Of a DNA stretch of 64,000 nt, positions 61,662-64,000 are shown piece after piece. How positions within the stretch are numbered: the stretch's first letter is position 1; each line of letters starts with the position of its first letter. The position numbers were made by a program, and so were the translations under genes. The notes beneath the pieces are model-generated. The model saw nothing but the letters and a program-made list of their open reading frames with translations. It was not told the DNA's origin and searched no databases. The stretch comes from Chthonomonadaceae bacterium (GTDB taxonomy: Bacteria; Armatimonadota; Fimbriimonadia; Fimbriimonadales; Fimbriimonadaceae), in assembly GCA_015709495.1 (NCBI GenBank), contig CP054189.1, positions 1 to 64,000 of the forward strand, read 5' to 3'.

Positions 61662-62935
61662 ACTCCCGCGCTCGGCTTCTCACGGGCCTCCCCTTCGAAC
61701 CGAATGGCCTCGGCGTACCTCTTGGCCGCTCCGAGGTTGCTTGCCACGTAGTCCCTCGCGGCTTGGCCCATCCGCGCTCGCAAGCGCTCGTCCGCAAGGA
61801 GTTGATCGATCGCGGCCGCCAACGACTCGGCGTCCGCGCACACGCGAGTCGCTCCGCTCTCTGCCGCGCCTTGCGCCACGTCCTGAAAGTTCGCCATGTG
61901 AGGACCATGCAAGACCGGCTTGCCATGCGCCAAAGGCTGAAGGATGTTCTGTCCGCCGAGGTTCGAAAAGCCACCGCCGACGACCACGACGTCCGCGGTC
62001 GAATAAACTCCCGCAAGCTCGCCGAAGGTATCGAGGATCAGGTAATCGCCCGTTTCCCCCTTAGAGCGCAGGGCGACTCCGCCAAGAGCCCTGGTCACGG
62101 ACTCCACCAGCGCTGGCGCGGATTCAAGATGGCGGGGCGCATGAACTACGCGAACTCGCTCGGGGCCGACGAGCCGGATCGCCTCGACCACCAACGATTC
62201 CTCGGCGGAATCCCGCGTCGATCCCACGACCACGACAGGCTTGTCGCGGGAAAGCCCCAGTTCCGTTCGCCACCGCTCCTCGTCTTCAGAGGCGGCTTGG
62301 CCCCCCTCATCGAACTTCGAATTGCCCTGTACCTCGACCTGAACTGCGCCCAGGGCGCGTATCCGCTCGGCGTCGCCCTCCGTTTGCATCAGACAGCGGT
62401 CCACGAATCTCAGCAGCGCGCGATAGAATCCGCGAACGCGCCGGGCCCGCCGAAAACTGCGGTCGCTGATGCGCCCGTTCACGACAAGAGTCCGCGCCCC
62501 GAACGCCTTGGCGGCCCAGAAGAAATTCATCCAAAGCTCGGTTTCCATGACCGCTACCACGGAAGGGCGCGCCGACGACATCGCACGAACCTGAAACCGC
62601 AGGAGGTCGATCGGGAAATACACGAGGTGATCGGCAAGTTCGGGCACCAAAGACTCGGCGATCTGGTGCCCCGAACTTGTAGTGACGCTCAACACGACCT
62701 CCGCTTGGGGCCAAGCAGCGCGCAGTTCCTTCAGAATCGGCCTTGCGGCGACGACCTCGCCCACCGAAACCGCATGGAGCCACACGCGGGGGCGGTCCGG
62801 GTTGGGCCGAAGGCGGTAGTTCCCTAAGCGCTCCCGCCAATTCGGGCCTCCCTGCCTCCGCGAAGCCCTCCAGAGCATCCAGGGCAGCCAGAGGGGAGCG
62901 AGAAGCGGAAGCGCCAAGTTGTAGAGCCAAAACAT
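61658..62935 (-). CDS. waaA: 3-deoxy-D-manno-octulosonic acid (Kdo) transferase WaaA
   Basis: 425 residues. Membrane anchor [30 protein letters not shown] with catalytic Glu60, [13 protein letters not shown], and [20 protein letters not shown] followed by [20 protein letters not shown]: all WaaA landmarks. It adds Kdo from CMP-Kdo to lipid IVA, the entry to LPS inner core. It sits between purC and purE in a tight minus-strand operon, an unexpected place for an LPS gene. A second, more divergent copy is at 2109-3566. Confidence 0.93.
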   Translation of the reverse strand: MFWLYNLALPLLAPLWLPWMLWRASRRQGGPNWRERLGNYRLRPNPDRPRVWLHAVSVGEVVAARPILKELRAAWPQAEVVLSVTTSSGHQIAESLVPELADHLVYFPIDLLRFQVRAMSSARPSVVAVMETELWMNFFWAAKAFGARTLVVNGRISDRSFRRARRVRGFYRALLRFVDRCLMQTEGDAERIRALGAVQVEVQGNSKFDEGGQAASEDEERWRTELGLSRDKPVVVVGSTRDSAEESLVVEAIRLVGPERVRVVHAPRHLESAPALVESVTRALGGVALRSKGETGDYLILDTFGELAGVYSTADVVVVGGGFSNLGGQNILQPLAHGKPVLHGPHMANFQDVAQGAAESGATRVCADAESLAAAIDQLLADERLRARMGQAARDYVASNLGAAKRYAEAIRFEGEAREKPSAGV

Positions 62936-62942
62936 ACGAAAA

Positions 62943-63848
62943 TCAAACTCCGACTGGCATCGCCAAAGGCCGCCCCGTGATTCGTTGGAAGGCCTCAAGG
63001 TACTTGTCGCGAGTTTGGCGAACGATATCTTCAGGAAGCTCGGGGCCCGGCGGCCGCTTGTCCCATTGGATGGATTCGAGGTAATCGCGGACGAATTGCT
63101 TGTCGAACGACGGTTGCGGCCCACCCGGCTGATACCGCGCGGCGTCCCAATACCGCGAACTATCCGGCGTAAGGGCTTCGTCGATCCATACGAGTCCCTC
63201 GTCGTCGATTCCAAACTCGAACTTCGTGTCGGCGAGGATCAGACCCCGCTCGGCGCAGTACTCCGAAGCAAGCGCGAAGAGCCGGAGCGTGAGATCTCGT
63301 AGGTTCGTTGCGAGGTCCCGGCCCACGATCTCGGCCATCTCGTCGAACGAAATGTTCTGATCGTGGCCGTCGGTGGCCTTGGTCGCGGGCGTGAAGATCG
63401 GTGCGTCCAGTCGGCCCGCTTCCGGGATATTAGGAGGCAGGTCCAGCCCGTGCAGGCGCCCTCCCTGCGAAACGTACTCCTTATATAGCGAACCGACGAG
63501 GTACCCACGAGCGACGCATTCAACCATGAGCGGCTGCGACTTCCGAACGATCATCGACCGGCCCAGGAGTTCGGGGCCAGCACCAGGCACGCGCCGCCGG
63601 ATGTCCTCGTCTGAGGTCGAAACGACGTGGTTTCGGCATACGGAACTCAATCGTTCGAACCAAAACGCGCTCAGTTGGTTGAGCACTCGGCCTTTGTCAG
63701 GGATGCCGTTCGCCATCACGACGTCGAATGCGGAAATCCGGTCGGTCGAGACGAGGAGCAATTCGCTTCCGAGGTCGAAAATATCGCGCACCTTGCCTTG
63801 ATGCGTGGGACCTCGGCCCGCGACAGACGCTTGAAGCAGTGGCTTCAT
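62943..63848 (-). CDS. purC: SAICAR synthetase PurC
   Basis: 301 residues. GKVRDIFDLGSELLLVSTDRISAFDVVM, VECVARGYLVGSLYKEY and LADTKFEFGIDDEGLVWIDEALTPDSSRYWD are the family blocks. It condenses CAIR with aspartate in purine synthesis. This is the longer (about 300-residue) eukaryote-like form. ATG 63848 lies 7 bp downstream of the hydrolase stop. Confidence 0.95.
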   Translation of the reverse strand: MKPLLQASVAGRGPTHQGKVRDIFDLGSELLLVSTDRISAFDVVMANGIPDKGRVLNQLSAFWFERLSSVCRNHVVSTSDEDIRRRVPGAGPELLGRSMIVRKSQPLMVECVARGYLVGSLYKEYVSQGGRLHGLDLPPNIPEAGRLDAPIFTPATKATDGHDQNISFDEMAEIVGRDLATNLRDLTLRLFALASEYCAERGLILADTKFEFGIDDEGLVWIDEALTPDSSRYWDAARYQPGGPQPSFDKQFVRDYLESIQWDKRPPGPELPEDIVRQTRDKYLEAFQRITGRPLAMPVGV

Positions 63849-63855
63849 GAGTCGA

Positions 63856-64000
63856 TTATGGTCGCTTGCCCTCACTTGGGGACACGGCCTCCGGGGGCGC
63901 GAGTTCCTGAACGAAGTCCTGGAGCGCACGATAGTACGCCTCGCTATGAACCCAGCGACCTTCGGAATGGCCGCAGCCCGGCATCCAGACGATTTTGGCG
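63856..64000 (-). CDS. Alpha/beta-hydrolase-like protein, C-terminal end, cut by window edge
   Basis: About 47 codons ending in TAA at 63856-63858. IVWMPGCGHSEGRWVHSEAYYRAL resembles the C-terminal His loop of alpha/beta hydrolases (GH.....HPE.Y......FL). Only the end is visible, so the call is provisional. It lies immediately upstream of purC on the same strand. Confidence 0.6.
   Translation of the reverse strand, partial: AKIVWMPGCGHSEGRWVHSEAYYRALQDFVQELAPPEAVSPSEGKRP

Noticed and set aside
60589-62016. Minus-strand 475-codon frame
   Set aside because: Overlaps purE, waaA and the Spy-like gene in other frames; composition is shadow-like.

Overview
This is 64 kb of gene-dense bacterial chromosome at high GC (roughly 60%). 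It belongs to a diderm, LPS-making, respiratory and probably flagellated bacterium. Lipid A/Kdo genes (two WaaA-type transferases, GmhB), a TolC/HlyD/RND efflux set, an outer-membrane beta-barrel and several lipoproteins show an outer membrane. MqnE shows menaquinone made by the futalosine route. The protein repertoire and the start-site architecture resemble Armatimonadota (Fimbriimonadia-like); that placement is recognition-based inference and no rRNA is present to test it. There is no tRNA, rRNA, CRISPR array, insertion sequence or prophage that I can see.

Layout. 1-10.9 kb: partial thiolase, MurJ, a divergent WaaA-like transferase, a pair of overlapping unknown genes, a glycosyltransferase, then MFS exporter, GmhB, Hsp20 and Lon, probably in two transcription units. 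11.0-15.4 kb: a near-consensus promoter and three genes for a decaheme c-cytochrome, an MtrB/PioB-like barrel and an octaheme lipoprotein cytochrome, closed by an intrinsic terminator. I read this as a trans-outer-membrane electron conduit; it is the most notable system in the window. 15.4-25.3 kb: MgtE, TilS, FtsH, a TPR protein, a YfhO-like membrane protein, two tandem ClpS-like adaptors and an S41 protease. 25.2-30.8 kb: a lipoprotein, a nucleoside-type ABC transporter lacking its binding protein, and a beta-hydroxyacid dehydrogenase. 30.9-41 kb: TolB-like propeller, isocitrate dehydrogenase, a DUF433/DUF5615 toxin-antitoxin pair, small membrane and monooxygenase-like proteins, an esterase, MqnE, a membrane adenylate cyclase, a cytochrome b/subunit IV/cytochrome c fusion with missing haem ligands, an Ig-like lipoprotein and cytidine deaminase. 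41-55 kb: MutS2, a DNRLRE-like protein, a P1B-4 metal ATPase, an RND tripartite pump with an AbrB-type regulator, L27/L21, an ankyrin protein and small unknown genes. 55-64 kb: S6-SSB-sugar isomerase, flagellin, thioesterase, PfkB kinase, two small envelope proteins, PurE-WaaA-PurC and a hydrolase end.

A pervasive structural feature is the start-site design. At about a dozen starts, mostly first genes of transcription units, a TANNNT hexamer ends 6-8 nt before the start codon and there is no Shine-Dalgarno site. That is the signature of leaderless mRNA. Inside operons, genes overlap as ATGA, TGATG or TAATG.

No gene-free stretch exceeds about 250 bp. The larger gaps (10950-11189, 16812-16987, 33978-34185, 38497-38649, 55056-55279, 58600-58770) hold promoters, leaders or nothing I can recognise; 33978-34185 in particular shows nothing clear.
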